Shown here piece after piece: positions 12,283 through 26,520 of a stretch of DNA of 64,000 nucleotides (positions within the stretch are counted from its first letter, which is position 1; each line of letters begins with the position of its first letter). The position numbers and the translations under genes are program-made. Source of the DNA: Prunella strophiata. Its lineage: Eukaryota; Chordata; Aves; Passeriformes; Prunellidae. Under the pieces are notes generated by a model. That model ran no database searches and had not been told where the DNA came from. It was given only the letters and a program-made list of their open reading frames with translations. The DNA lies in the NCBI GenBank assembly GCA_036583965.1, contig JAZBQD010000019.1:5960530-6024529 (forward strand), given 5' to 3'.

Positions 12283-13636
12283 TTTGCCTTCTGGAAGGAG
12301 CCCAGGAGGAGCTGTTGGGCAGAGCCCAGGCTGGCTATGCAAAGCAAGCTGTCCTCATGTGTTACAAGCCATTTGCTTTCCTGCTCATGTCCATTGAGAA
12401 ATGAGGGAATTTCTGGCTGTTTTTCTTCTGCTGTGTGCATCTCAAGATGTTAATACCAGTAGTCATTTCAAGCTGGCTGGCTGCCAGAAAGTGGAGCATG
12501 ACAATGCTTATCCTCTTAAACTTAGAGAGGGTTTAAAAGTAGCTTGTGGATAATTAGCATCAGACCTGGGAAGAGGCTTGTGGGAAAGAAGGGCAAATAT
12601 TACCATTAAAAGCCTGGCTGATCTCAGTTGAATTCTATGCCTGTTTTCTAATTTGCTTGTTCCTGATATTCAGAGAAAAACTGAAACAACAAATACTCAA
12701 AGTCCTGAAACAATTGCTGAGAGAAATTTTTGAACTGGATGGCAACAATTCCAGGGTTTATTTTTGTGCTAAATCTCTCTGTGTCCTTCCTCTCACAATC
12801 AAGTGAACACACACAAAACCCCTACTCACTGTTGAGCACACAGTTTAAACAAGTACCTCCCTATTTGTAGGCTTCTGCAAAAGCCAGAACAAAGCCAAAA
12901 AAGAAACCTCAGAGACCAACAGCTGTGGTTAATGAACTGAACTTTATCAAACAGGTTGCTTTTCTGCTCAGCAGAAACTTTTATTTATGCTGCATGCTTA
13001 TCAGTTCCTCTATTCCCCAGAGGTATGTCTGCAGGTTAATCAGAGGGAAAGCTGGAACCTGAGGGCCCAAAAAGCTGCTGCCATGCAAGTGTATGGCAGG
13101 AAATCCCATCCTGGAAAGCAGCCCACATTCTCCAGAAATAATGTTGGGATATCCTCGAGACAATGTTGTGCTGTTGTGGTGGAGCTGCAGTCTGGTTATG
13201 TACAGTTGTGTTGTGGAGCAGCTTTTCCCCGAGATCTGAGGTGTTTACTGGGGAGTGAGTGATGTTTTGCAGATTTCTCTTGTGCCACTCAGAGAGTACT
13301 GATGGAGGGGTATCATTCCCTGCTGATAGAGGCTAAGGGTAATTCAGAGAAACCCAATGGGAGCTGATTACTGATGAGCACACACTTACTAACATGCCCA
13401 ATCCACACGTGAGCAGGAATTCATTTCACACCTGGGGTCCAAACTTTTGGGAGGAGTGCAGGGCACAGAGATACTAACAGTCTTCCTGGTATTGATTTGA
13501 TTTTTCCTGACAAAATCAGCCTTTTCCCCCACTCACCATCTTACACTTACTTCATCTGGTTTTGTTTGGGAGAAAACAAAACAAAAAGTCTTAGTTGTGC
13601 TAAGACTTTTCCAAGCCTGAGCGAGGCTGTGATTCA

Positions 13637-13853
13637 CACAGAATCACAGAATAATGAGGTTGGAAGAGACCTCTAAGATCATCGAGTCCAACCCATGTCC
13701 TAACACCTCAACTCAGAATCTAGACTACAGCACCAAGTGCCATGTCCAGCCTTTTTCTAAACACATCCAGAGATGGTGATTCTACCAACTCTCTGGGAAG
13801 AGCGTTCCAGTTCTTTATTATTCTTTCGGTGAAAATTTTTTCCTAATATACAA
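13637..13853 (-). mobile_element. CR1 LINE 3' fragment, minus strand (passerine-type, relatively young)
   Basis: The given strand reads CACAGAATCACAGAATAATG, then GGTTGGAAGAGACCTCTAAG and ATCATCGAGTCCAACCCATG, the reverse complement of a CR1 3' end. Further CR1 3' region ends near TTTTTTCCTAATATACAACC. Its text is close to CR1-J-type copies I know from songbird genomes, which is one reason to favour a passerine. It is followed by a (TA)n stretch at 13857-13868 and then by the triplicated splice acceptor. Confidence 0.85.
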
Positions 13854-13868
13854 CCTATATATATATAT

Positions 13869-14155
<287 letters not shown>

Positions 14156-17100
14156 TGAGCTCTGCATTCATGGCTTCCCCTTGTCTGATCTCTGTGGCTG
14201 AGATGAGAGCTGGAGTTGTCTGCTTGAATAAAGTGTCACTTGCTGCCCACCAGGAACAAGTTGTCAGCTGGGGTCACAGTACTTCCACATTTCCCCTGCA
14301 CATTGGCCAAGGTGCACCACTTTCCAGGAGGGAATGAAACTTCTGGGCAGGCATTAAATGAAACCTTCCCAGATTTTCTGTGAGGTGAATGTAAGGATCT
14401 GCTGCTTTGGCCACAGTGTGCCATGTTATTTCAATTCACACTTTGGTGTGACCAGCTTTTGGTGCTGGCCACACCAAAGCCTCTACTGATTCCCTGCAGT
14501 AGTTACTGTGTTTAAACCCTATCTATTTCAGATACCTATTCAGTGCCACTCATCTCAGCCACTAAAAGTGTTTTCATTCCTGCCATGGTTTTACAGAAGG
14601 AGTTTTTCCTTCCTGTCCATGTCTGGCATCTTTGTGTTTGCAGCAGGATTGGAGTATTGTTGCCTCCATGCGTCAGCCTCCACTCGAGATCTCAAGGCTC
14701 TTCTCAGGAAACTATTTCCCATACATAGCTCTCCTTTGTTATTTGTCATTTTTCTGTACTCAGGGGGGCAGTTTGGTTATATTTTTTCCTTTCTGTGCTG
14801 CTGAAGTGCTCCCCTGTCAGTTCAAGCATAAAGGCATAGAGCAGCCAGCATGGATCAGAGCCAGGCTGCCATGCAGAGCCCTCCCTGGGCCAGCATTACC
14901 ATTTGACCAGCATCCACCCTGATGCCTCAGAGGCAGAGCAAGGCCTCTTCGGGGATGGAGCAGGACAGCTGGAGCAGGGAGGTGTCAGCACTGAGACAGT
15001 CTGGTTGTACAGAAAGGTTTCTTTCTGCCATACTTCACCCAACACCTCTGGAATCCTTGTGCCCAGAGCGCTGGGGAGGAGGAACAGGCTGTTGTTTTCT
15101 TTGGAATGCTGTTACCTGGAATCCAGCAGCAAAGCACGTATTTTTGAGCATGGCCTGCTGTAGCCCTGCTCAATCCCACTTGTGGCATGCCAGCACTGCA
15201 AAGAATAATGTCAAGTCTCCCTTTTTTGCTGCTTGGTTCCAGTTGTACTGCTGGGATCCAGAGCTGGGTGCAGGATGGGACCAGTTCCAATCCCAGTCCA
15301 GCTCTGTTAGTGCCATTTCTGTGGGTTGGGCCAAATGTCATCTGATTTGGGACTTTACATAGTTTAACCCAGTCAGTAGAACATCCTCCCATGGCAGATA
15401 AACTCAGGTCTGAACTCACAAAAACCAGAATAGCTGAGGGCTAAAGTGGCCAAAGGGCTGGGGGCTGTGCAAGGGGCACTTTCCTATCTGATGGGGAGAT
15501 GATAGGATCAGCCAAGCAAAAGCAGCTTCTCTGTCTCTTTGTAGCTTGAGTTCCAGTAAGAAACAGATGGTCAGGTGAGGACAGAGAATATTAAAATATT
15601 TTTAAGTATGAACTCATGTGACATATATGGCACAGTGAAATAGAGAAGGAGTGTCATTTTAATATTCTCCATGTCCTGAGAGCCTGAAGATCACTAGTGA
15701 TATATACCCTATGTATCAAGCTCCTAAAGCACACTGATTGTCTGTATAGAATAGCAAATCTCCTTACTCTACTGCTGGATTTCAGTCTAATTCTTCCCTT
15801 GTGAACAATGCCAGCTGCTGAGGAGAGACCCTGCCAGATAATTACACAAATGACATTATCCTTAAAATAGTGACATCCAGTAGTTATTGTCAGTCATTCA
15901 GCAGCAAAACTGGGTCTGTGCATAATGTAATGCCTTGTGCTTACAGCTTGTCCTGTCTGCCCCAGCCTGCTGCCTGTCACAGGGCAGGAGTAACTGATCC
16001 CTCTGGGTTTTGGCACTCTTCAAGTGCTGCTGTAATTCATGATAGAAACTGGAGGAATAATTGGAAAGCTCCTCGAACAACTGCACAGGCTTTGATCTTG
16101 TTGAGAAACTGGTTAAGCTGTGGAGTCAGGTAGCTTCAGCTTTGTGGGGCAGGTCTGCAGGGGGGTGGGTGACTTGGTTTCTTATAATTAGTTGGGGTTC
16201 TGGAAGATGTAGGAGGAGAGAGCTGCTGGCTGGGGCTGTAGTGAGCTGAGGTTGCTTCTGTCAGGTCACAAACACCAGGCTCTGGGAGGGAGTGGGCAGG
16301 ATGGAAGGGGATATTCAGAATGGAATCACTGCACTTGTGTAAGAGAGTTTGGATCAGATTTTATGATAAGACTGTGAGTGCTTACTTAGGGAGCAGGGGG
16401 CAGAGACACCAGAAATAGCCTGACCAGAAAGGGTTTTACCACAAGCTCTTCAAGGTGTCTTCTTTCTGGGTTTCCAGGGTCAGTGGAGGAATAGGGTTGC
16501 TGGCCTAGAATATTCTGTGTCATTTGTTTTTCTTCTGGGCTTAACTTTGTAATACTGTCTTTTTCTTTGCCCCCTTCAAGACTGAGCAGTTCAGGAAGGA
16601 ATCTGCATTTACCAGTGCAATGAGTGTTCTCCTGCTAAGTCAAGTTGCATTTGCCACAAGTGCTGCCAAAAGCTGAGTTTTCTCTTTGAAATGCTGGAGA
16701 GGTTTGAGAGACAGCACTGAAAGTTCATCAAGAAGTAGCTGAAACTTGTCATTGTGGCCTGGCAGGATTGTGCTGGTAGCTGTTAAAATCAGGTGTTCAT
16801 AGATTTCCTTTTTCAGCCACACACAAGCAATTTGAAATAGCTGTAGAGCAATATTTTTGCAGTTGCTACTGTAAGTCCCTGAGAATGGGGTTTTGAGGCA
16901 GATGATGCATTTTGGCTGTATGTGATTTTTAATTTTAAACCTGGGCTTACAGCTGGATTAGTTCTCTCATGGGATGGTTTTCACAATTCAACTGAAATTT
17001 TCAGTGTGTTTGCTCCTCATTTTGAGGAAACTCCCTTTTTGTTACTAAGCTGTGGCCAGAAAAGGAGTCCCATAAACATACATTGTATGTATTTGGGGCT

Positions 17101-17261
17101 CTTTAAAAGAGAGCTTTCAGTTTCAAAAACCTTTATTTGTTCTCTTCATTTGCAGCATTACAAAGGAGAGATGGCTTTCTGGCCTTATCAAGGAAAGGTC
17201 TCTGTCTTGCCCTGAGCTTTAGCTGTCAACTTAGCAGCACCTATTTATAGTTGCTTCCTGG

Positions 17262-17278
17262 AAAAAAAAAAAAAAAAA
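17262..17278 (+). repeat. Poly(A) tract, 17 bp
   Basis: Seventeen A residues are followed by CAAACAAATC. No retroposed gene body or target-site duplication is evident around it. Confidence 0.9.
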
Positions 17279-19639
17279 CAAACAAATCAGCAAGTACAGT
17301 GGGGTTCCTTAGCCCATCATAGAGGGGAATGCATCCAGACATGAAAACAATCTTTTTACATGTCACATCACAGTGTATTGTGCACCCCTAACCACAGAGG
17401 AGTAGGGCAAGGGCATAGTTGGGATCAGCTCATGCTAGAGGCTGCCAGGAAAATGTTAGGTAATAATCATGCTTATTGTAAATACAATCTTTGCTCACAG
17501 GGCAATATTTGTGCACTGCTGCTTTCTCTAAGATTATTTCTAAAGGAAATTACTGTGCTGGGCTCTCTTGCAGATAGGTAGGTTGGTTTGTCATTTTTTC
17601 TAATGGCTGGATGTGCTATTTTTCTTGAGGCAGCTCTTGCTGACTTTCACTTTCCAGTTCAGCAGTTCCCAGGGTAGGGAAAGCATATTTTGGCTTCTGT
17701 GCATGCCAGAAACAAAACAAAGCAGTGTATCTGAGCAGAATTGGGTTGCACAGGGGCTTACTCAGTACAAGGGAGCTGGTCCACTCACAGTCTGCTAAAA
17801 AGAGAGACAGTGGATGACTGTAAGGGTTTATTTTAAAAGCAGGATATCTTCTTCTGAGTAGCACTACTGTAAAAATGGCTGGTCTGCCCTGCTGCCCTCA
17901 AATTCAGACCTTGGCACAGGCTGAGGTACAGCTTTGGGAGTGGGTGGATCCACATGCCAAGGTCACCTATTGAGTACTGAGGGCAAATGCAAGTGTTTCC
18001 TTAAATTTGGTTGTTGTGGGGTTGGATTTTTTTTGGAGGAGGGGGCATTGAGGTTTACAGTAAAATACAGTGAGACCTTTCTAAAGGCAACATAAAGCAG
18101 TCAGCCCAGCCTAGGGGCACAGTCTTAATTTCTGTGACAAACCTTTCTCTCTCTCTGCAGATATGTCTCACTAGCAGGATGCCTGGGCTGAGAGGATCTC
18201 TTTTCAGAGCACACCTCCACTACCTGCAGAGGTGATACAGCATGCAGGACACAGTCAGCTGAGCACCCTGTACTTTAGTGGGGGTTGTGCCAGCCTGAGG
18301 TGTAGAGTTGGACACTCCATGCCCCAGCTCAGTGCTTGGCACAGCACAGGGGCAGATCCATCCTTAAGGCTCCAGGTGGTGCAGATGAAGGTGATGCAGC
18401 TGGCCAGGAGCCAGAGGAGCTAAAACACTGGTGAGAAGGAGTGGTTATTGGCTGGCTGAAGAACCTTGATTTTACCCTGAGGGCTCGTGCTAGTCAGCTC
18501 ATTTCACTGCCTTTGTGTGTGTATTGGTGTTTCTAATGCAGCTGACCCCTCTGGAGGGATTGAGGGTCTGCTGGGGCCCTGTCACCCCTCTGGATGTGGG
18601 AGGGTGTGCAAAGAATCCCTGTGCTCTGGTGTGTTGGTCCTGTGACTCAATGGTGTTTAATAGGATACGTGGTCCTTTTGGAAGGCAAAAGATAATTATG
18701 CAATTATCCAGATGAGAGCAAGGTCTGGCCTTGGGGCTGAACTCCAGCTCTTGGGGAAAATAAGATAAGCATATTAACAGGCAGTGTTTACTCCTCTGTG
18801 TGTTACCTGAGAGCATCTCCTTACTGTGTATGGGACTTCTTATGACAGGGAAAAACTTTCTCCTGTGGGATCTGGAAAGATTGCTGGATACTGGCCAGGC
18901 CTCTGAATTCATCACCTTTCCTTGGTGGAGGAGACCCATCAGGTCTGCAGCTGTGTGTCTCATGACTGTTGGCTTTTATAGGGAATGGGCTTTTTGCAAC
19001 AGGTTAATTCCCTGCCAATTCAAACAATGAGCCTGTGACACTTGAAGGAAGCTTTACATAAGCCTTTTATGGAGACCAGTTTTGCTGGAAAGACTGCTGT
19101 TAACTGAAACAACACTAAGGTTCCTTTCAGCAAAATCAATTAAAAATTACATGCTGAAAACAGAAGCTGAATGCCTTTCCTAATTACATACAGCCACTGT
19201 TAACAGAGCAACTTTTATTAGTGTGCTGTTTGCTTTTTCCATGGGTCAAGACAGTGTAGACATGGGATTCCTCATGTTCACTCTGTGCTTTGTTTTTTGG
19301 TTGGTGACTTTTTGTTTGGTGAGGTTTTTTTTCAGACAGTGATTTTGTTTATTCTCATCTCATGCCCTTTTTCACATCTGGAGCCAGCTCTTGTTTCCCC
19401 TGAAGTCAAGGGGCTTTCCCCAGGGAGGTAAATGAGCAGTTGAACTGGATCTGTGGCTGATAGCAGGAGTGCTCTGCAAGGCAAACTGGCTGGCTGGGGG
19501 GCTATCCAGGGATTACTGGTGGTTTGCTTAGGTGCTGTGCATAGCTTTGTTTTCTTGGCAAATAAAGATAAGCCTTTGCTTCAATGAGGTGTTTTTAAGC
19601 TTTTCTGAAAGAGAAAAACCTTATAAGAAAGACCTCAGG

Positions 19640-19970
19640 CTGCTGCCTGGAGACCTGATAGCAGCCTTCTAATATCTAAGCGAGGGTCTATGAGAAGGCT
19701 GGAGAGAGACTTTTTGCAAGGGTATGCAGTGATAAGACAAGGGAGAATGGCCTTAAGCTGAAGAAGGGTAGATTGAGGTTAGATATGAAAAAGAAATTCT
19801 TTACTGTGAGGGTGTGAGGCCCTGGCACAGGTTGCCTGGAGAAGCTGGGGATGCCTCATCCCTAGAAGTGTTCAAGGGCAGGTTGGACAGGGAAGGTGTT
19901 CCTTCCCATGGCAGTGGGGGCTGGAATGAGATGATCTTTAAGGTGCCTTCCAACCCAAACTGTTTTATTG
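19640..19970 (+). mobile_element. CR1 LINE 3' fragment, + strand
   Basis: About 330 bp with the ordered CR1 landmarks: CTGATAGCAGCCTTCTAATA, then AGAAATTCTTTACTGTGAGG, GGTTGCCTGGAGAAGCTGGG, TTCAAGGGCAGGTTGGACAG, GATGATCTTTAAGGTGCC and CTTCCAACCCAAACTG at the 3' end. It is among the longest CR1 relics here and 5'-truncated. No reading frame is preserved. Confidence 0.9.
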
Positions 19971-21029
19971 CTCAGTGAAAGATTTTGCTTGAATGTGCTG
20001 CAGTCAATGCCTCTGTAGGTAATCTTTGCTGATTTGAAATATTTCATGCCTCTCTTCCCCATGGATTTGGCTGTGTGGGCAGAGTTGTTTGCATCTGAGG
20101 AAAGGGTGGGAAACATCTCAAGCAGTGCCAAAATGGGTGTGAGTCTCCATAACCTCAGCTGTGGGATCTGCTTGCTGTCACTTCAGGAACTCTGTTTGGG
20201 AGAGCTCTGAGGCTCAGTGCTGTGTGGGATTGGGGCCCCAAAGACCAGAGTGGATATAAATGTAAGCAGAGCAAAATGAAGGATGTGCTGCATTCTGAGA
20301 GCAGCAGAAGGGATGAAATATAAGCTGATTATCTGGTGAATGAGTGAAGCAAATCAGCTAAAAGCTGCAAACTGGCACAGAATAGCCTGCCAGCAGTCCT
20401 ATCCCTACAACAACTGCTTAGTGTAGAAGAGGAATTTTCATGCTGGAGTCTCATGCTTCATTCAGCTTTAGAAAACATAAAGGGATGTGTCTGAGGGTCA
20501 GGAGTGTAGTGATGTCTGTGGCTATCTTATCTGACAGTCAACAGCTCGTGTAGACTGATTTGTGCTTCTAGACAGTGCATCTTCCAGAGAGTTTTCCACT
20601 CTGATGTGGTTGTTGCATGCTTGTGAGATGGGCTCTTTTACAGCCTCTGGCATGCAGTGCTTAGAGAGTTGTTTCTCTGCACTTGATCAAATGGAAAGTG
20701 CAGAGAGGAAAAAAAAAGCCCAGCCTCTCACGTTTCCATGTCATGTTTAATCAGTCAGAGTGCAGGACAGTTGAGTCCTGATTTACAGTTGTGCTTACGA
20801 AGAGCAGTCCTGTTTTGAGATCCACATATCAGATCTCTGTGCCCCATTGACTCCACTGTATATCGTCTGTGAACTTTGGTGGAACTTTCCACATGACTAA
20901 GGACTACTGAATAGCCCACAGAAGTTGTTGGCTCTGCTGGTGTCTACTTTTCCTTTATGGTTATTTAAAGGGGCTGATTTAAAACCTGCAAACCCTGCAC
21001 ATAATGACTTTGTATAAATCATTAAAAAA

Positions 21030-21110
21030 CCCAGCTCGAAGGGGCCTCAAGAGTTTGTGTAGTTCATCCACCTGCCCCAAGGCTGGAGAACCTTTGCTGA
21101 ATGCCAGTCT
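21030..21110 (-). mobile_element. Old CR1 fragment, minus strand (diverged)
   Basis: The given strand reads CCAGCTCGAAGGGGCCTCAA, then GAGTTTGTGTAGTTCATCCA and CCTGCCCCAAGGCTGGA, which resembles the reverse complement of the CR1 3' end (variants of TCTAGTCCAACCCCCTGCCC). It is highly diverged, so the assignment is tentative. Confidence 0.5.
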
Positions 21111-23674
21111 CTCATATTTTGACTTTTTTTTGGTGTAGCTGCTACATTTGCATATTAAAACATGTGAACTCTTACAGGCACAGACTCAGGGAATGCTTGC
21201 AATGAGAGCTTGGTGCTGTTTGAAAATTCTGGTGCTGGTGCAATAAAAATATAAAAATAAAAAAATCCCCTCATCTGTGGAGGGGATAGGTGATTACATG
21301 TGAGTTGTGTTCTGGCATCCCTTTTGTGACTAATACATCCTCATGCAGGCATTTCACAATTAAAGAGCATGCAGATGCAATTAAGAAGTAGCTATGTGTA
21401 ACAATTACAGACAAGTTTGCAAAGAACAGAGACTTGGAAACCAGAATTAGGCTCAGTCTTTAAGTCCTAGAGCACCAGGGAATACTTAGATTAGAACATT
21501 TGAAACTAAGAAACTTTTCTACAAAAATACTGGTTTTCTGTCTTTCCTGCTCTCTTCATTCTATTTTAAAGTCATAAAGGTCACCAGAAGAAGAAAGCAT
21601 AAAAACTGAAATATATTTTATGTTACTTAAAATTTATTTTTAAAAACTCTCCCTAAATATTACTGTTACATTTTTAGCCAGAACTGCTCATCTGGCTTTT
21701 AACATGTTCCCTGATACCAAGGGCATTCAGGTATATGATTTCATGAATTTTGGAAACATTTGCTCTGAGCTCTCCAGAATTTCCCAGCATTAATCCAGTA
21801 ATTTTATTGATCTTTGTACCCATCTCAAAGCTTTCAGTGGAGGAAGCTTTCAGTGTCACTCTCTGAGAACATGAGCCCTGGGTTGGCATTAGGAGGCTGA
21901 TATATATAGCTGGGGAAAAGGTCTCTCTGTCAACCTTAATAAATGTTTTGTACAACTTCTTGAAAGAAGGATTATGCTGACAAAATGCTGTTGCATCTGC
22001 TCCTCTGACTTGCTGAAATGGAAGATTTCTTGCATCACAACGTGTTGCAGTGAGTGAAGTTGCTGTATTTGTGAGGGACACAATGAGAGACTCTGTGTTG
22101 AAATATTTGGCCTGCAGAAATAGCTGTAGTTAGCCAGGGAGAATTTGACTTACTCTTTTAGCTGCAGCAGGATTGGCACCTGATGTTTCCTTGGTCAGTA
22201 ATCCCAATGTTTAGATCTTGTTCTTTATGCCAGGGAGCAGATGGGTTACTCTGCTTTTATGCAAGCAGAGGAATTTTGTAAAGCCATCCAGCAACTTTTA
22301 ATACCAGTGGTGCATCACTGTCACACCTTGTCTATAGATTCTATTTCAGAGCTGCCTGTGGTGATACAGACATGAAATTTTCCATTGTGTCATTATTTTT
22401 AGTTTAACTGTGACAGGGTAGGGCTGCAGTAGTAAGTATTTTACAATTCAGAATGCCTGGGAGAGATTTCCCTCTCCTGTCAGTGGTACCCTGGGCAGGA
22501 TGGTGGGCACAGCTTTGTTTCTGCCCTTTGTGTGCCAGCTGAACTGGTGCTGGGGCTTGTCCTTAGCTGCTGGTGCAGGCCAGGTTGCTGTTTATGGGGC
22601 CTATTCTCATGGAGCAAGGGGAAAGCATTGCTCATCATTTGGCCTCTGAGTCATGGCACCTTTGCTGTTAATGGGATGGAGAACCTCCCCTTTTATGAGG
22701 CTGTGCCTGAGGGCACAATTTAATCTTGGAATTGTATTACCTGGTGATTATTGCACTGAAGAAGCAGTGGCAATATTCCAGCTAACAACAATGGAAAGGG
22801 GAGCAAGCCTTCAAGTCTCAACCATGTACAAATGTGGTTTATTCAGAACCACAGGAGGTCCTCTGCACTCTGAGCTGGTTCCTTCTGAATCAATTAAAGT
22901 TTCACAAGCATGATTTATTATTAACATCCAGAGCTGCTTTCACAAATCTCTCAGCAGCATGGTAGAGGAGTGCTCATGAATCAAGAAAATGACTTCCAAG
23001 TAGGAGAGGTTATTTACTAGCTAAATCCCTGATCCAGGCATACTGCCATGGCTGAGTCTATCCAGTAGGATGTGTGTGTCCACATCTGAGGCATTTCTGA
23101 TCTGAAGCATTTTTGTCTTGGTGCCTGGCCAGAGTGGGTCATGCCATCTTTGGCTGTGGTGCTGGAAAAGGAGGGGGGATGGAGGTGGGGGTGTAAATTG
23201 GGAGAAGCAGGGTTAGCTGTGCAAGGGAGCAGGGGGACATTAAGCCATGTGCAAACCTGAGTGGCAGCAGGGGCAGGAGGGAGTGCTCCCTTCAGGCTCT
23301 CCAAGGACATTCCAGTCAGCCAGCATGGGCTGTGGCACTGAGGCTGCTGTGTGTCTCAGTGTCCAGACTCTGTGGCACTTGTGCTGAGAGTCTGAGCTGG
23401 TGTGTGACATTTAGCAAGCAGGCTTTGGGTTTTCTCCTTCCTTCTCTGGATCTTGTTACGTTCCTTTTGACATTTACCTGGGCATGAAAATGTAGCAGGG
23501 TCCCATGTCCTTGTTGACTCGTGCCTAACAGCTGAATTACTGTTCTTTGTATTTCTGTTTGTCAGTATCTCTTAGCCATGAGTTGAGGAATTGTATGTTT
23601 ATCTGTGCTTTGGGGATTTTGACACAATCTTATCAACTTCGTAACCTTTGACATTTCCTGCACCTTCTCCTTTA

Positions 23675-23695
23675 TTTTTTTTTTTTTTTTTTTTT
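23675..23695 (+). repeat. Poly(T) tract, 21 bp
   Basis: Twenty-one T residues preceded by CTCCTTTA. It could be the poly(A) tail of an antisense retroposed copy, but no body is recognised on the flank. Confidence 0.9.
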
Positions 23696-26520
23696 GTCTT
23701 TTACTTTATAACCATTCTTCCTAGCTGGAGCTCCCCATTCCAGTATTACTCATATAATTTCTCATATATTTTGAGCAGTAGCTTGAAACTTGGTGCCCAA
23801 TCAGCAGCTTTACAGCCAGAATTTCTACCTTCAGACCCTGTTGAGCACAGAGGGAGTAAAAACCTTGGCAGCTGACTCCTGCTTCTTGCTGCTCTGTCCA
23901 GCCCTGATAAATGAGAAAGCCAGGGAGAAGCTGTGAGTGCTGCCAGCTGGCCAAGCTCCCAGAGAGATAGTGCACCCACTGGGAAGGTCAGAGGGCAGCA
24001 CTGCCCAGCCACTCCACCCTTGCAGCAGCACAGAGCAGTGGAGCCAGAGCTGGGTCTGCCAGTCCTGCTCCTGCTGGGGTCTCTTTGGGGCAGGGCCAGC
24101 CTCCACAGGAGGTGACAGCTCTCTGTGTCCTTTGTGCTGCTTGGGATGCAGCAGGCATGGGGAGATTCAGGCAGTCAGCTCAAGCCTGGCACTGCAGAGT
24201 TTACTTTGAAGTTGGGGTGGCCCATGGATGGAAGCTGATCTGCTGGTGGTAGGTTTGAGGTAGTTACTGGTGTAACTCCCACCTGAATTGATGTTTTTTT
24301 CCCCCCTATCCTTACACAAAAAGAAAATGCCCAAATAAGCCTTTGTGGCACCATATCTGTTAAATAAATATCTTTTATTAGTGACTGTGCCACTTGAAAC
24401 ATAGTTCCCTGTCTGCTGTCAGGAAAGGCAATACTAAACTGTGCTGCTTCTTGGAACTCATGGGGTTTTGGAAATGAGCCAGAGCAAAGGGAAACCAGCT
24501 TTCAAACCCCTAAAGCCACAGGTCATCTGTGGCTTGAGTGGGCTGAAAGTTGGACTCATGCATGGAAAGTCTCTATGTCACAGATTCCCCCACACTCTTC
24601 TGATCTTGTGAAATTGCCCTGCTCACTCAAACTGGTGACTGCCCTGACAGGGATAGCCCCAGGGGAAGGACAGCTATTTGGGGTGATAAAATTAATGGGA
24701 AATTATCTTGCAGCCTCTCCTATTTACTGCCCCTCATCATCTCCACTCAGAGCTGCCTTGGGGTCCTTCAGGACTGACAGTTTTCCCAAGCCACAGGACA
24801 GTCAGAAGTTCTGAAGTTCCTGACAGAGCTGTTGAGTGCTGCTTCCCAGCATCAGCCTGTGGCATCTGTGGATCCCTGCTGGCCAGGAAGCAAGGCAGCA
24901 AATGCCAAATATTGCCAGTAAGCTGACATTGCAATGGGGACCCATGGAAGAGAGAGGATGGTCTTTGGAGGCCTGGCTGTTTTCTGTGCATAAGTTAAAT
25001 GTGGCATGGAGTATTGTGTATTTCACATGCTGTCATGTCTAGGACAGGGCAATTGAAGTCACTGTTTGATTGCCTGAGAGCCTTCCCTACTTTCTCTTCA
25101 CTTTCTTACAACCAGGCTCATGCTGAAAATCTCCACCTCTTCTCCAGGGAAGCTCCTAATATTTCCAAGTCTTTGCTCTGCCTGTGTCTTGCTTGGGACC
25201 TTGCTGTGGTTTGGGGCAGTTCAGGTTGTTCTCCTGTTCCCTGGGGGATGCAGTTAAAAGACCAACTGTCCTTCAGCAGAGCTGATTCATAGTTATTTCT
25301 ATGAATACACATAATTCCCAGACAATCCCAATTTCCCTGAAGCCCACAGCATGTCAGGGTGGCTGGAGCCTCTGGGTGTAGCACAGGCACTGCTTGCTCC
25401 CAGGCTTTCTCTGGGCTGTGCTGGCACAGCCATGCACAGCACTGCCAAGTGAGTGTCTGTCCCAGTGCTGTTATGTAAGGAGGAATTTCAGCATTAATTA
25501 CCTGCCTTGGCTCTGGGTTTCTTTCTGTCTCTGCTGACACCAGAATGAGTCTCAGAAGATTCAGCGTGGCTTCCACAAACAAAACAAACTTTATTTCACA
25601 GGCTCTGGGCTTTGCTGCTTTCTGCCAGGAGCATCCACTCTTCTGGGATGTTTTCCCTTTGTTTCCCTGCCATTGAGGAGCGACAGCAGTTTTTCTGGAG
25701 ATGCTGCTGAGCATAGCTAACATGCTTAAGTATTTGAGCTGCAGGGAGGCTGGCACTTCCAGTCAGGCCAATTAAAAGGGGAAAATTAACATTTCCCTTT
25801 GCTCTCGGCCACCTTCCTGCTTTCTGAAGGGCTGGAGGAGGGAGGGATGCCATCAGAGCTGCAGAGGCTGACTGGGACAGAAGTGTGTGCTGGGCCAGAG
25901 GTATCTGTGTGGATGGTGTTCTCCCTAATGGCTTTCCTCCCCCCATCTGAAGTCACTAATGCTCGTTAAGCCAGGATGGAAACAAACCCAAACAACAACA
26001 GTCTACAAAATAGTTCCATCACTCCAGACTAGTTCTTTTTTTTCCTCCAGTGAAGCAATTAGTCTCCTGTGATCCCATTTTTAGCCAGACTGGAAACAAC
26101 CAGCTGGACAATAGTGAATTCCTCTTCTAGCAGAGCAGTCACCCGATCTGCTCCCTGATGGGAAAGGTGAGGCAAGTCCCCATGCCTGTCTCTAGGGGAA
26201 GAATCTCCCTGCAGAAATTCCTGTGGGCCTTGCTGAAAGCCCTATTCTTGTGCAGCCTCTTCCAGTGAGTCACAGCCTCTGGCTCTCTGGCTGCTCTGAG
26301 AGCTCTCAGTAGCATGGCTTTTCTGCCAGCCCAGTGCAGGGTTAATTCTCTGTGGTTTTGCTCTCATGGGTGTACAGCCCGTCCCACTCGCTGGCTGATG
26401 ATGCCAGTTGTGGGTGCCAGAAAGTCATGAAGTAACTTGTGGTTTATACCAACAGCAGACCCATGTAGGACTCGTGTGGAGGTGGGGCCAGACTTTCCAG
26501 TCTCTCTTATTTGAGTGGTA

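Noticed and set aside
17262..17278. Poly(A) tract as the tail of a processed pseudogene
   Set aside because: The preceding kilobase has no recognisable coding relic, no AATAAA at the right distance and no flanking duplication.
21674..22081. 135-codon minus-strand open frame with a fairly protein-like composition
   Set aside because: It matches no family I recognise and shows no splice or promoter context. Its length is within chance expectation. A protein search would be decisive: a significant vertebrate hit would revive it.
25118..25756. Longest open frame in the window, 212 codons on the minus strand
   Set aside because: No recognisable domain, signal or family. It lies within a PRKCH intron, and its composition (Trp, Cys, Gln and Pro scattered without pattern) looks like translated non-coding DNA. 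A single frame of this length is expected by chance in 64 kb read in six frames.
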